Shown in pieces: positions 52,050 through 60,869 of a DNA stretch of 64,000 nt (positions within the stretch are counted from its first letter, which is position 1; every line of letters begins with the position of its first letter). The stretch comes from Streptomyces venezuelae (lineage in GTDB: Bacteria > Actinomycetota > Actinomycetes > Streptomycetales > Streptomycetaceae). Made by a program: the position numbers and the translations under genes. The stretch spans positions 372,001-436,000 of the forward strand of contig NZ_CP029192.1 of assembly GCF_008642315.1 (NCBI RefSeq), in the 5' to 3' direction. The notes beneath the pieces were generated by a model, which saw only the letters and a program-made list of their open reading frames with translations, searched no databases and had not been told where the DNA came from.

Positions 52050-52946
52050 TCAGAGGGCCGCGAGAGTGCGGCGCAGGAAGCGGAGGCCGTCCGTGGCGAG
52101 CGCGTCCTGGCTGCGGGCCAGCGGCCGCCAGACGGAGGCGGCGACAGCGATGGCGTCGTTGTGGGCGGTGAACGACTCGATGCACAGGGTGCCCCGGTAC
52201 TCAGCCGCACGCAGCGCGGTCAGGAAGCCGGGCCAGTCGAGGTGGTCGGCGCCGGGGGCGCCGCGGTCGTTGGCGCACACCTGGACGTGGGCGATGCGCC
52301 CCGCCGCCACGGCCACGGCCTCGGGCAGGGAGTGCTCCTCGATGTTCTGGTGATACGTGTCCAGAGCGATGCCGATGACGTCCTCGGGCAGACCTTCGAG
52401 CGCGTCGAGGGTCTGGGCGACGGTGTTGAACAGACTCGTCTCGTACCGGTTGAGGGGCTCGACGGCGATGCGGACTCCGGCGCGGGCCGCGTGGTCGACG
52501 ACCGGGGCGATGTTGGCCCGCCACTCCTCGTGGGCCGCCGCGCGCACAGCGCGGTCCATGCGCCAGGTGCGGCCGACCGGTGCGTACACGGGTCCGGCCA
52601 CCACGGGAGCGCCGACCGCGTGCGCCGCGTCGACGCAGCGGCGGAGGTAGTCCTGGGTGGTGCGGGCGGTGATCGGGTCAGCGCGCACGAGGTTGCGGCC
52701 GTCGGACATGACCGCGACGACGGCGGCCGGGGAGACACCGGTGGCGTCGAGGACCTTGGTGACCGCGGCCGGGTTCCAGTCGTCGAGGCTCTCCAGCGGG
52801 AGTTCCGCGCAGTCGAAGCCCCAGTCGGCGAGGCGGGGCAGGGTCTCGGCGAGGGCGTCGGTGGTCACGGGCGAGTGCCAGATCCAGGGATTGGCGCCCA
52901 GCTGCCATTCAGCGGCCCATGGTCGGGCGCCGTCCGTCGGCGTCAC
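52050..52946 (-). CDS. Sugar phosphate isomerase/epimerase (AP endonuclease 2-type TIM barrel)
   Basis: A 298-residue TIM-barrel protein of the xylose isomerase-like family. It probably isomerises or epimerises a keto-sugar. Landmarks are LADWGFDCAELPLE near residue 36, metal ligands in VRIAVEPLNRYETSL near 145, GIALDTYHQNIEE near 178 (Asp, His) and IAHVQVCANDRG near 205, and CIESF near 253. The GTG at 52946 overlaps the stop of the binding-protein gene (GTGA) and follows GGGGAGG. With ThuA-like and ABC genes around it, the set recalls the keto-sugar pathway of thu-type operons. Confidence 0.88.
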   Translation of the reverse strand: MTPTDGARPWAAEWQLGANPWIWHSPVTTDALAETLPRLADWGFDCAELPLESLDDWNPAAVTKVLDATGVSPAAVVAVMSDGRNLVRADPITARTTQDYLRRCVDAAHAVGAPVVAGPVYAPVGRTWRMDRAVRAAAHEEWRANIAPVVDHAARAGVRIAVEPLNRYETSLFNTVAQTLDALEGLPEDVIGIALDTYHQNIEEHSLPEAVAVAAGRIAHVQVCANDRGAPGADHLDWPGFLTALRAAEYRGTLCIESFTAHNDAIAVAASVWRPLARSQDALATDGLRFLRRTLAAL

Positions 52947-54157
52947 TTCTTGCCTCCCCAGTCCCCGGGGTAGCCGGGCATCCTCTGGCAGCCGCACATC
53001 GCGTAGTGCAGCGGCGGCATGCCGTCGCGGAGGTACTCGTCGAGGTTGGCCTGCGTGACGGTGGGCTGTGGCAGCTTCCACTCCTTGGGGACCGGCTTGC
53101 CGTCCAGGACGCGCAGGGCCGCGATGACGGGCGTACGCCACTGGAAGGTCGGATAAGTGGGGGCGATCGCGGTGAGTTTCTTGTCCTTCCATGCCTCCAG
53201 GAAGTCCTGCTGGTCCTCGCCGGTGATGGGCGGTACGTCGACGCCCGCGTCCTCGAAGGCCTCGACCGCGGCGACGGCGGTGGCGCCGGAGTCCATCCAC
53301 ACGCCGTCGATGGAGCCGTGCCGGGAGATGGCGTCGGCGACGATGGACTTGGTCTTGGCGGGGTCGCCGTCGGTGAACTTCACGTCGGCGACGTCGAGTT
53401 CACTCTTGTCGAAGGCGAGCTTCGCCGCCGACCACCGGGTCTCCAGGACGTCGACGCCCGGTGAGATCCGCAGGGCGAGGATCTTTCCCTCGGGCTCGAC
53501 CTTGTCGACCAGGAAGTCGGCGGCGACCGCGCCGTAGCCGTATCCGCCGATCGGGTTGACGAAGGTGACCGCGCAGTCCGTCTCGACGCCGCGGTCGAAG
53601 ACGATGACGGGCAGCTTGTCGCAGGCCTCCTTCACGGCGGGGGTGAGGGTGGCGGTGGTGTTCGGGGAGACGACGAGGGCGTCGCAGTCCTTGCTCCCGG
53701 CGAGTTCCTGGATGTCGGAGATCTGTTTGTCGTCCTTGCCCTGCGCGTCCAGGACGGTGAAGTCGGAGATGTCCTTGTGGAGTCTCACCTCGGCCTTCAT
53801 GGTCTTGAGGCCGACCTGCCGCCAGGGGTTGAACACCCCCGCGTTGGAGAAGCAGAGGTGGACGCCGCCCGAGCCCTTCTTCTTGTACTGGGCGGTGCTG
53901 GTCATCTGCGGTTCGAGCATCTGCTCCCAGGGTCTGCCCGCCGGGCCCCTCGGGGTCTCGCGGGCGAGCGCCAACTGCCGCTTGTACTCGGACCGTTCGA
54001 AGAACTTGGATGGCTTGTCGCCGCCCGTCTCCGTGCTCCCGCTCGCGGCGGCGGGCGCGTCGAGCGGGGTGTCGCTGGAGCAGGCGGCGAGCAGGGCGCC
54101 CGACAGCAGGACGGCGGCCGACGCCAGCGTTCGTCTACGGACCGTGCGCGGGTTCAT
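52943..54157 (-). CDS. Sugar ABC transporter substrate-binding lipoprotein
   Basis: A 404-residue lipoprotein of the periplasmic-binding-protein-like I (RbsB-type) family. The signal ends in the lipobox LLAACSS near residue 26. Typical stretches are CDALVVSPNTTATLTPAVKE near 171, VIVFDRGVETDCAVTFV near 197 and IDGVWMDSGATAVAAVEAFE near 281. The extra C-terminal MCGCQRMPGYPG tail is unusual. It binds the sugar at the cell surface and delivers it to the two permeases upstream. Its ATG overlaps the upstream permease stop (ATGA). Confidence 0.88.
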   Translation of the reverse strand: MNPRTVRRRTLASAAVLLSGALLAACSSDTPLDAPAAASGSTETGGDKPSKFFERSEYKRQLALARETPRGPAGRPWEQMLEPQMTSTAQYKKKGSGGVHLCFSNAGVFNPWRQVGLKTMKAEVRLHKDISDFTVLDAQGKDDKQISDIQELAGSKDCDALVVSPNTTATLTPAVKEACDKLPVIVFDRGVETDCAVTFVNPIGGYGYGAVAADFLVDKVEPEGKILALRISPGVDVLETRWSAAKLAFDKSELDVADVKFTDGDPAKTKSIVADAISRHGSIDGVWMDSGATAVAAVEAFEDAGVDVPPITGEDQQDFLEAWKDKKLTAIAPTYPTFQWRTPVIAALRVLDGKPVPKEWKLPQPTVTQANLDEYLRDGMPPLHYAMCGCQRMPGYPGDWGGKK

Positions 54158-55164
54158 GTGGGTGTCCCTCCCGAGGAGTTGGTACGACGACGGCGCAGCC
54201 GGGACCAGTCGGCGGCGCCGATGCCGACGGCGGCGATGACGATGACGCCCTGGACGGTGGACTCCAGGGCGCCGGACACGCCCCGCAGATTGAGCAGGGT
54301 GAACAGGGCCTGCAGGGAGAAGGCGCCGGCCATCGCGGCGACGACGCTGCCGCGGCCGCCGCCGAGCACGACGCCGCCGAGGACCACGGCGGTGATCGCC
54401 TCGAACTCGTACCCCCGGCCGGCCTGCGCGGAGACGCCGGAGAAGCCGCCGACGAGGACGGCGGCGAGCGCGGCGGCCACCCCGGAGAGGACGAAGGCGA
54501 TGACACGCGCCCGGTGTACGCGTACGCCCGACAGGGCCGCGGTGCGTTCGCTGTCGCCGGTGGCGACGAGCGTGCGGCCGAAGTCGGAGCGCATGAGGAG
54601 GACCGCGAGGGCGCCCGCGGCCAGACAGGCGACGACGGCCCAGGGCAGCCAGCCCAGCGCGGTGCCGCGCCCCAGCTGCCGGAAGTCCTGCGGGAGTTGG
54701 CCGTGCGGCGAGCCGCCCGTCCAGTAGAAGACCGCTCCTTCGAGGATCAGCATCATGCCGAGCGTGGTGATGAACGACGGGACGCGCAGCCAGGTGGTGA
54801 TCAGCCCGTTCACGAGTCCGGCGAGCGCTCCCGCGAGCAGCAGTCCGGAGGCGACGATGAGCCAGGGCGCGTCGGGGAACGAGCCGTAGACCTCGGCGGC
54901 CGCGACGACCCCGGCGGTCACGATCGCCCCCACGGACAGGTCGAACTCGCCGCAGACAATGACCAGATACTGCCCGGCCGCGAGGATCACCAGGGGCGCC
55001 GCCCTTTTGACGAAGGCGAGGAAGCGGTCGGGTTCGTAGAAGCCGATGTCGGTGACCGCGAGGAGGACGAGCAGCACCGCGAGGAGCGCGTAGACCGGAG
55101 CGCCGGTTCCCAGGGAGCGGACCACGCGCTTGTACGTCGCGCCGGTTGCCGTGGCCGTGGTCAT
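54154..55164 (-). CDS. Sugar ABC transporter permease 2
   Basis: A 336-residue membrane protein of the RbsC/BPD_transp_2 family with about nine to ten membrane helices. The substrate-family signature is the GEFDLSVGAIVTAG stretch near residue 74, followed by VPSFITTLGMMLILEGAVFY near 126 and the coupling region EFEAITAVVLGGVVLGGGRG near 255. It forms the channel with the second permease. Its ATG at 55164 overlaps the upstream gene by 4 bp, and its end overlaps the next gene the same way. Confidence 0.9.
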   Translation of the reverse strand: MTTATATGATYKRVVRSLGTGAPVYALLAVLLVLLAVTDIGFYEPDRFLAFVKRAAPLVILAAGQYLVIVCGEFDLSVGAIVTAGVVAAAEVYGSFPDAPWLIVASGLLLAGALAGLVNGLITTWLRVPSFITTLGMMLILEGAVFYWTGGSPHGQLPQDFRQLGRGTALGWLPWAVVACLAAGALAVLLMRSDFGRTLVATGDSERTAALSGVRVHRARVIAFVLSGVAAALAAVLVGGFSGVSAQAGRGYEFEAITAVVLGGVVLGGGRGSVVAAMAGAFSLQALFTLLNLRGVSGALESTVQGVIVIAAVGIGAADWSRLRRRRTNSSGGTPT

Positions 55165-56165
55165 GCGGTCCTCCTGCTGCCGCGCCGGGCGTAGAGGGCG
55201 ACGGCGGCGATGATGACGACGCCTCTGACAACGTTCTTGAAGAACGGGTCGACGCCGAGCTGGTTGAAGACGGAGTCCAGGACGGCGAGGACGAGGACGC
55301 CGCCGAGGGTGCCGACCACTCCCCCGCGGCCGCCCGCGAGCGCCGTGCCGCCGAGGACGACGGCGGCGATCGACTCCAGGTCGTAGCGGGCCTCCGTGCC
55401 GGCCCAGGGGGCGCCGGAGCCGAGGCGCGCGGCGAGGAACAGTGCGGCGGCGCCGACGCACAGCGAGCAAAGGACGTGGGCGGCGATGACGGTGCGGCGG
55501 GTGCGGACGCCGGAGAGGCGTGCCGCGTGTTCGTCGCCGCCGGTGGCGTACAGGTGGTGGCCGAAGCGGGTGCGGCGCGTGATCAGCCAGAGCGCGGCGG
55601 CGACGGCGAGGAGCAGGAAGAGGGAGACCGGGAAGGGTCCGATGCGGTCGTAGCCGAGGTGCTGGAAGGAGACGGTGACCTTGCCCGCGGGTCCCGTGTA
55701 GTTGTCCTCGATCCAGCCGCGCAGGATGAACGCGGTGCCGAGGGTGGCGATGAAGGCGTTGACCTTGAGTCCGGTGACGATGAGCCCGTTGGCGAGGCCG
55801 ACGGCCGCCGACAGCGCGAGGACGGCGAGGACGGCGGTGACGACGCCGCCGTCCTCCATGGTGGTGGCGGCGACGAGCGTGCCGAGGCTGATGAGATAGG
55901 CCACCGACAGGTCGAGGGAGCCGGTGAGGATGACGGCGGTCTGGCCGACGGCGACGAGGCCGAGGGCGACGCAGTTCTGCAGGATGCCGACGACGTTGGC
56001 GAGGGTGAGGAAGTCACCGCCCCGGGCGGCGACGACGATCCAGCCGAGTGCGGTGACGGCGGCGGCGGCGAGCCAGATGCCGACGGCCGGGTCGGTGAGT
56101 CGGCCGCGGCGGTGGGGGGCGCTCGCTCGTACGGTGGGCGGCGGCGCGACGGCGGTGCCGGTCAT
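55161..56165 (-). CDS. Sugar ABC transporter permease 1
   Basis: A 334-residue RbsC-type permease and partner of the gene downstream. Typical parts are LTGSLDLSVAYLISLG near residue 79, VNAFIATLGTAFILRGWIED near 133 and LESIAAVVLGGTALAGGRGG near 266. It has about ten membrane helices and a cytosolic N-terminus. The ATG at 56165 overlaps the ATPase stop by 4 bp. Two different permeases rather than one suggest a heterodimeric channel. Confidence 0.9.
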   Translation of the reverse strand: MTGTAVAPPPTVRASAPHRRGRLTDPAVGIWLAAAAVTALGWIVVAARGGDFLTLANVVGILQNCVALGLVAVGQTAVILTGSLDLSVAYLISLGTLVAATTMEDGGVVTAVLAVLALSAAVGLANGLIVTGLKVNAFIATLGTAFILRGWIEDNYTGPAGKVTVSFQHLGYDRIGPFPVSLFLLLAVAAALWLITRRTRFGHHLYATGGDEHAARLSGVRTRRTVIAAHVLCSLCVGAAALFLAARLGSGAPWAGTEARYDLESIAAVVLGGTALAGGRGGVVGTLGGVLVLAVLDSVFNQLGVDPFFKNVVRGVVIIAAVALYARRGSRRTA

Positions 56166-57793
56166 GCGGCTCCTTCCTCTGCGGGTCTGCCGGGCGCGGG
56201 CGGGGTCGGGCCGTGGTGCGGTGAGGTCGGGCCGTGGTGCGGTGAGGGCTGGGCGTGGCGCGGTGGGGGCGGGGCGGGCGCCGGGGTCGCCGCGGGGTGT
56301 CCGGTGGCGAGGTGCATCACGTCCTCCTCGGCTGCGCCCGGCGGGAGTTCTCCGGCGATGCGGCCGTCGGCCATGACGAGGATCCGGTCGCTCATGCCGA
56401 TGAGCTCGGGCAGTTCGGAGGAGACGATGAGGACGGCGAGGCCCTCGCGGGCCAGGTCGCGGACGAGGGTGTGGATGGCGGCTTTGGCGCCGACGTCGAC
56501 GCCGCGCGTCGGCTCGTCGAAGAGCAGCACGCGCGGCCGTGCGGCGAGCCATTTGGCGATGACGACCTTCTGCTGGTTGCCGCCGGAGAGGTACTGGGTC
56601 TGCTGGTCCTCGCCGCGCGCGTGCAGCCTGACGCGTTCCAGGAGTGCGGTCAGTTCGCGTGCGGCGGGCGGCCGGTTCCGGTCGGGTACGGCGCGGGTGA
56701 CGAGGAGGGCGTTGTCGCGCACGGACTGGCGCAGGGCGAGGCCTTCGGCCTTGCGGTCCTCGGTGACCAGGGCGATCCCGGCGCGGATGGCCCGGCGCGG
56801 CGACGTGGGGCGCAGTGCGGTGCCGTCGACGGTCATGGTGCCTTCGGTGAAGGGTGCGGCGCCGAACAGGGCGCGGGCCAGGGAGGTGCGGCCGGAGCCC
56901 TGGAGCCCTGCGATGCCGGTGACCTCGCCCGCGCGCAGGGTGAGGTCGATGCCCTTGAGCCGGCTGTTGCCGCCGCCGCGCACGCTCAGGCGGACGTCGC
57001 CGATGTCCTCGGGGCGGGCGCGGGGCGGGTAGTAGGCGCTCAGCTCCCGGCCCACCATGGCGCGTACGACGTGGTCGGTGTCGGTCTCCGAGGTGGGCAC
57101 GGTCGTCACATGACGGCCGTCCTTGAGGACCGTGACGCGCTGCGACAGGTCGAAGACCTCGCGTAGGCGGTGCGAGATGTACAGGATGCCGAGTCCGCGG
57201 TCGGCGAGGCGGCGTACGAGCGCGTGCAGCAGGCCCGCTTCGTGGTCGGCGAGGGGCGCGGTCGGCTCGTCCATGACCAGCACGCGCACGTCGGACGCGA
57301 GCGCCTTGACGATCTCGACGGTCTGCTGCCGGGCGACGGACAGGTCGCGGACGTAGGTGCGCGGGGTGATGCCCGGCACGCCGACCTCGTCGAGGAGTGC
57401 GGCCGTGCGGGCCTCCATCGTGCGGCGGTCGACGAGGCCGCGGCGGGCGGGCTCACGACCGAGGAAGACGTTCTCGGCGACGGTGCGGTGTTCGAGGAGC
57501 GCGAACTCCTGGTGGATGATGCCGATTCCGGCGGCCTGCGCCTGCGCGGGATGCGTGAAGGCGTGTTCCGTGCCGTCGAGTGTGATCGTGCCCTCGTCCG
57601 GGACGTGTTCGCCGGCGAGGATCTTCATCAGAGTCGACTTTCCCGCGCCGTTCTCGCCGACGAGTGCGTGCACCTCGCCCGCGGCGAGGTCGAGTGAGAC
57701 CCCGTGCAGCACGCGCACCCCGAGAAAGCTCTTGGAGACGCCGCGCATCGTCAGCATCGTGCGGTTCACCTGGCTTGCCTGCATCGCCTGCAC
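56162..57793 (-). CDS. Sugar ABC transporter ATPase with two nucleotide-binding domains
   Basis: A 543-residue RbsA-type ATPase. Domain 1 has the P-loop GENGAGKSTLMKIL near residue 45, a signature-like RDLSVARQQ and Walker B VLVMDEP. Domain 2 has a degenerate P-loop GLQGSGRTS near 280, signature YLSGGNQQK near 391 and Walker B VLLFDEP. The C-terminal 40 residues are low in complexity (SPHHGPTSPHHGPT) owing to DNA repeats. The GTG at 57793 has AAGGAG 6 nt upstream and is preferred to the ATG at 57784. It is the first gene of the operon and faces the ROK regulator. Confidence 0.92.
   Translation of the reverse strand: MQAMQASQVNRTMLTMRGVSKSFLGVRVLHGVSLDLAAGEVHALVGENGAGKSTLMKILAGEHVPDEGTITLDGTEHAFTHPAQAQAAGIGIIHQEFALLEHRTVAENVFLGREPARRGLVDRRTMEARTAALLDEVGVPGITPRTYVRDLSVARQQTVEIVKALASDVRVLVMDEPTAPLADHEAGLLHALVRRLADRGLGILYISHRLREVFDLSQRVTVLKDGRHVTTVPTSETDTDHVVRAMVGRELSAYYPPRARPEDIGDVRLSVRGGGNSRLKGIDLTLRAGEVTGIAGLQGSGRTSLARALFGAAPFTEGTMTVDGTALRPTSPRRAIRAGIALVTEDRKAEGLALRQSVRDNALLVTRAVPDRNRPPAARELTALLERVRLHARGEDQQTQYLSGGNQQKVVIAKWLAARPRVLLFDEPTRGVDVGAKAAIHTLVRDLAREGLAVLIVSSELPELIGMSDRILVMADGRIAGELPPGAAEEDVMHLATGHPAATPAPAPPPPRHAQPSPHHGPTSPHHGPTPPAPGRPAEEGAA
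56204..56266. repeat. 21-bp tandem repeats inside the ATPase gene
   Basis: Two identical 21-bp units (56204-56224 and 56225-56245) and a third, diverged unit (56246-56266) encode the repeated SPHHGPT tail of the ATPase. The unit is a multiple of 3, so changes in copy number keep the frame. Confidence 0.8.
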
Positions 57794-57824
57794 CCTCGGC
57801 TCCTTCGGCAGCGGTCTGCAGAGC

Positions 57825-57853
57825 AATGTGATGAGCGAACTTTGACCTGTCAA
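57825..57853 (-). promoter_or_regulatory. Candidate promoter and overlapping operator of the sugar operon
   Basis: On the minus strand TTGACA (57853-57848) and CACATT (57830-57825) are 17 bp apart. The -35 element lies within the dyad TTGAC-CT-GTCAA (57842-57853). An ROK repressor from the divergent gene could bind there and block RNA polymerase. A further TTGAC lies near 57883, possibly for the ROK gene. Confidence 0.4.
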
Positions 57854-57956
57854 GGGCTCAAGCGCGTTTGCCAGCAAGCAATTTGACGGTGACTTAGGTC
57901 GAGGATCGAACAGCATCGGCCTTGTGAGCAGCGAAAGTCGTCCCTAAGGTTGCGGC

Positions 57957-59153
57957 ATGTCTGGAGCGCCGGATCATCTCCCCGCAGCCGTGCCGTCCTC
58001 GCCCGGTGAGGTGCTCGCCCTGCTGCGCACCGGTGCCGCCCAGACGCGTGCGGACATCGCCCGTCTGACGGGCCTCGCGCGGTCGACGGTCTCGCAGCGC
58101 GTGGACGCGCTCATCGCGCACGGCTTCCTCGCGGAGGAGTCCGACGGCGGCTCGACGGGCGGGCGGCCGCCGCGCAGGCTCCGGCTGCGCACCGGCGAGC
58201 ACGCGGTGGCGGGCGTGGACCTGGGGGCGTCGCACTGCCGGGTGGCGCTCATGGACATCGGCGGCGAGACGCTGGCCCTGCGCGAGGACCCGCTGTCCAT
58301 CGGGGACGGCCCGCAGGCGGTTCTCGGCCACGTGGAACGCACGCTGCGCACCCTGCTCAAGGAGTCGGGGCGGGACGCGGGGGGCCTCAAGTCGATCGGC
58401 GTCGGCGTGCCGGGGCCGGTCGAGTTCTCCACGGGCCGGCCGGTGGATCCGCCGATCATGCCGGGGTGGCATCAGTTCCCCATCCCCGAGTTCTTCGCCG
58501 ACCGCTTCGGTCCGCGCGCCCTCGTCGACAACGACGTGAACGTGATGGCGCTGGCCGAGCAGCGCCGCGCCTTTCCGGACACCCGCTATCTCCTCTACAT
58601 CAAGGTCGGCACGGGCATCGGCTGCGGCATCGTCGCCGACGGCCGGCTGCACCGGGGCGCGCAGGGCAGCGCGGGCGACATCGGGCACATCCGGGTCGGT
58701 GATGTGGAGGACCCCTGCCGGTGCGGCAACACGGGCTGCCTGGAGGCGGTCGCGGGCGGCGCGGCGCTCGCCCGCAGGCTCTCCGCGCTCGGTCTGGAGG
58801 CGGCGTCGGGCAGCGACGTCGTACGTCTGGTCAAGTCGGGCAACCGCGACGCCGTGCGCATGGTGCGCGAGGCCGGCCGGGCGGTCGGCGAGGTGCTCGC
58901 GGGTCTGGTGAACTTCTTCAACCCGGACACGGTGGTCGTCGGCGGGGCGCTCGCCGCCGTCCACGACCAGCTCCTCGCGGGCGTCCGGGAGGCGGTGTAC
59001 CGCCGCTCGCATCCGCTGGCCACGCATGTGCTGCGCATCGAGCCGACCCGTACCGGGGAGAACGCGGCGGCGATCGGCGCGGGGATCCTCGCGGTCGAGC
59101 ACGCGTTGTCGCCGCGGCAGGTGGACCGTGTCCTGTCGGGCGCGGCGCGCTGA
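57957..59153 (+). CDS. ROK family transcriptional regulator
   Basis: A 398-residue repressor with a winged HTH (TRADIARLTGLARSTVSQRV near residue 30) fused to a sugar-kinase-like ROK domain. The ROK part shows GVDLGASHCRVALMDIGGE near 86, ALVDNDVNVMALAEQ near 187, HIRVG, and the zinc-binding CRCGNTGCLEA near 254. Such proteins bind a sugar or sugar phosphate and leave DNA. It is divergent from the six-gene sugar ABC operon (57793 down to 48849), the obvious target. The start ATG at 57957 has only a weak ribosome site. Confidence 0.92.
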   Translation: MSGAPDHLPAAVPSSPGEVLALLRTGAAQTRADIARLTGLARSTVSQRVDALIAHGFLAEESDGGSTGGRPPRRLRLRTGEHAVAGVDLGASHCRVALMDIGGETLALREDPLSIGDGPQAVLGHVERTLRTLLKESGRDAGGLKSIGVGVPGPVEFSTGRPVDPPIMPGWHQFPIPEFFADRFGPRALVDNDVNVMALAEQRRAFPDTRYLLYIKVGTGIGCGIVADGRLHRGAQGSAGDIGHIRVGDVEDPCRCGNTGCLEAVAGGAALARRLSALGLEAASGSDVVRLVKSGNRDAVRMVREAGRAVGEVLAGLVNFFNPDTVVVGGALAAVHDQLLAGVREAVYRRSHPLATHVLRIEPTRTGENAAAIGAGILAVEHALSPRQVDRVLSGAAR

Positions 59154-59283
59154 CACACACCGATCACTGCACGGACACACGACCCCGCCCGTGACGGCGC
59201 GATCCGGCAGCGCGGGCGGCAGTATCGGCCAACACCCTCGGATTGCCCTTACCGCACGGCACCGGTGACCGTAGCGTCTGGGT

Positions 59284-60117
59284 ATGTCCGCAACCGACGC
59301 AGAGCAGATCGACCGGGCCAATTCCTCCGACCGCACACCGGCCGTCTTCGTGCACGGCCTGTGGATGCTGGCGAGCAGCTGGGACCACTGGCTGCCGCAC
59401 TTCGAGGCCGCCGGGTTCGCCCCGGTCGCCCTGACGTGGCCCGGCGAGGCGGCGACGACGACCGAGGCGAGGCAGCGCCCCGAGACCATCGCGGGCCGGA
59501 CGGTCGGGCAGGTCGCCGACCATCTGGCGGGCCTCATCGGCACGTTGGAGCGCAAACCCGTGGTGATCGGGCACTCCGTCGGCGGGCTGCTCACGCAGAT
59601 CCTCGCGGGCCGCGGCCTGTCCGCGGCGTCGGTGGCGATCGACCCTGCCCCGTTCCGCGGCGTCCTCGCGATGCCCCTGTCGACGGTGCGTTCACTGATC
59701 CCGATGATCGCGAACCCCGCCGACCGCAAGCGCGCGAAGCCGCTGACGTACCAGCAGTTCCGCTACGCCTACGCCAACGCCGTCAGCGAGGAGGAGGCCC
59801 GCTCCATCTACGAGCGGTACGCCGTGCCCGCGCCGTGCGCCCCGCCGATGCAGGCGGCGCTCGCCAACTTCAACCCCCGTACGGAAGTGAAGGTGGACTG
59901 CCGCAATCCGCAGCGCGGCCCGCTGCTCGTCGTCTCGGGCGGCAAGGACAACGCGATTCCCTGGGCGCTCGCCAGCGGGGCGTACAAGCGGCAGAAGCGC
60001 AATCCGGGCGTCACGGAGATCGTCGAGCTGCACGGGCGCGACCACGCGCTGACGCTCGACAGCAGGTGGCGTGAGGTCGCGGACGTGGCGCTCGCGTTCG
60101 TACGCCGATTCGTCTGA
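59284..60117 (+). CDS. Alpha/beta hydrolase
   Basis: A 277-residue alpha/beta hydrolase. The N-terminal region has VFVHGLWMLASSWDHW near residue 21, the nucleophile elbow is VIGHSVGGLLTQI near 96 (Ser), a likely acid lies in VSGGKDNAIPW near 218, and the His is in LHGRDHALTLD near 248. No signal peptide is present. The substrate is unknown. A possible -10 element lies close to the ATG, and no ribosome site is visible, so the leader may be very short. It follows the ROK gene by 130 bp but is probably separate. Confidence 0.88.
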   Translation: MSATDAEQIDRANSSDRTPAVFVHGLWMLASSWDHWLPHFEAAGFAPVALTWPGEAATTTEARQRPETIAGRTVGQVADHLAGLIGTLERKPVVIGHSVGGLLTQILAGRGLSAASVAIDPAPFRGVLAMPLSTVRSLIPMIANPADRKRAKPLTYQQFRYAYANAVSEEEARSIYERYAVPAPCAPPMQAALANFNPRTEVKVDCRNPQRGPLLVVSGGKDNAIPWALASGAYKRQKRNPGVTEIVELHGRDHALTLDSRWREVADVALAFVRRFV

Positions 60118-60134
60118 CGACGCCGGGCGCGTGT

Positions 60135-60869
60135 TCAGAATCGTTCCAGCGCGCCGCCGATCAGGGCCGTCACCGACTCCAGATGTTCCGCCGGAGGCTG
60201 CGCGTCCGTGGTGAGGGCGAGGGTGGCGTGCGGCGGGACGGGAATGCGGAGGCCCGCGTTCACGGGTGTCGCGTCGGCGAGGTGCAGGTCGGCCCGGGCA
60301 CATCCGAGGACCGGCGGGACGTGTTCGGCGACGAGCTTCGTGACCGCTTCCGGTGTGGCGGCCGCGGCGAGCGCCACGACGAGCGTGTGCAGGTGGTCGA
60401 GTCGGGTGCGGACGGCCGACAGGGCCGTGTTGAGCGCGGCGCGGTCCTCGGTGGCCCGGAAGCGGAGGATGCGTTCGCGTTCCAGCGCGTTGACGCGGTC
60501 CTTGAGGGTGAGGAAGCGGTCGCCGGGGTCGATGCGGACGGCGCGGAGGTGCACGGTCGGGGCGGGCAGCCACTGCGCCCGGGCGCCGAAGCAGCGGCAT
60601 CGCAGCCGTACTCCGTTGTAGCCGTGGAGGGTGAGGCCCGCCGGTGTCGGATGGCCGGTGCGCAGCCACTGCCGGACGAACCGGCCGACGTCATCGGCGG
60701 ATTCGGAGACGAGGTCGCTCAGCGAGCTGTCGTCCTCGACGCCCGGGAGCAGCCGGACGGCCGCGGGGTTGGCGGCGAGGACCTGACCGTCGGCGGCGAC
60801 GAGCAGCACGGGTTCGGTGTGCAGGGAGGTGATCTTCCGGAAGAGGCCGAGCGCCTCGTCGCGGATCAC
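60135..60869 (-). CDS. PAS-domain protein without an output domain
   Basis: A 244-residue cytosolic protein. The N-terminal PAS fold starts at EPVLLVAADGQVLAANPAAV near residue 19 and runs to about 120. A coiled coil follows (LKDRVNALERERILRFRATE near 122-150), and a C-terminal domain of about 90 residues resembles a degenerate GAF-like module (LVAEHVPPVLGCARADLHLA). No kinase, phosphatase or HTH is present. The GTG start overlaps the stop of the MetOD1 gene (GTGA), so the two proteins are made together and probably interact. Confidence 0.78.
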   Translation of the reverse strand: MIRDEALGLFRKITSLHTEPVLLVAADGQVLAANPAAVRLLPGVEDDSSLSDLVSESADDVGRFVRQWLRTGHPTPAGLTLHGYNGVRLRCRCFGARAQWLPAPTVHLRAVRIDPGDRFLTLKDRVNALERERILRFRATEDRAALNTALSAVRTRLDHLHTLVVALAAAATPEAVTKLVAEHVPPVLGCARADLHLADATPVNAGLRIPVPPHATLALTTDAQPPAEHLESVTALIGGALERF

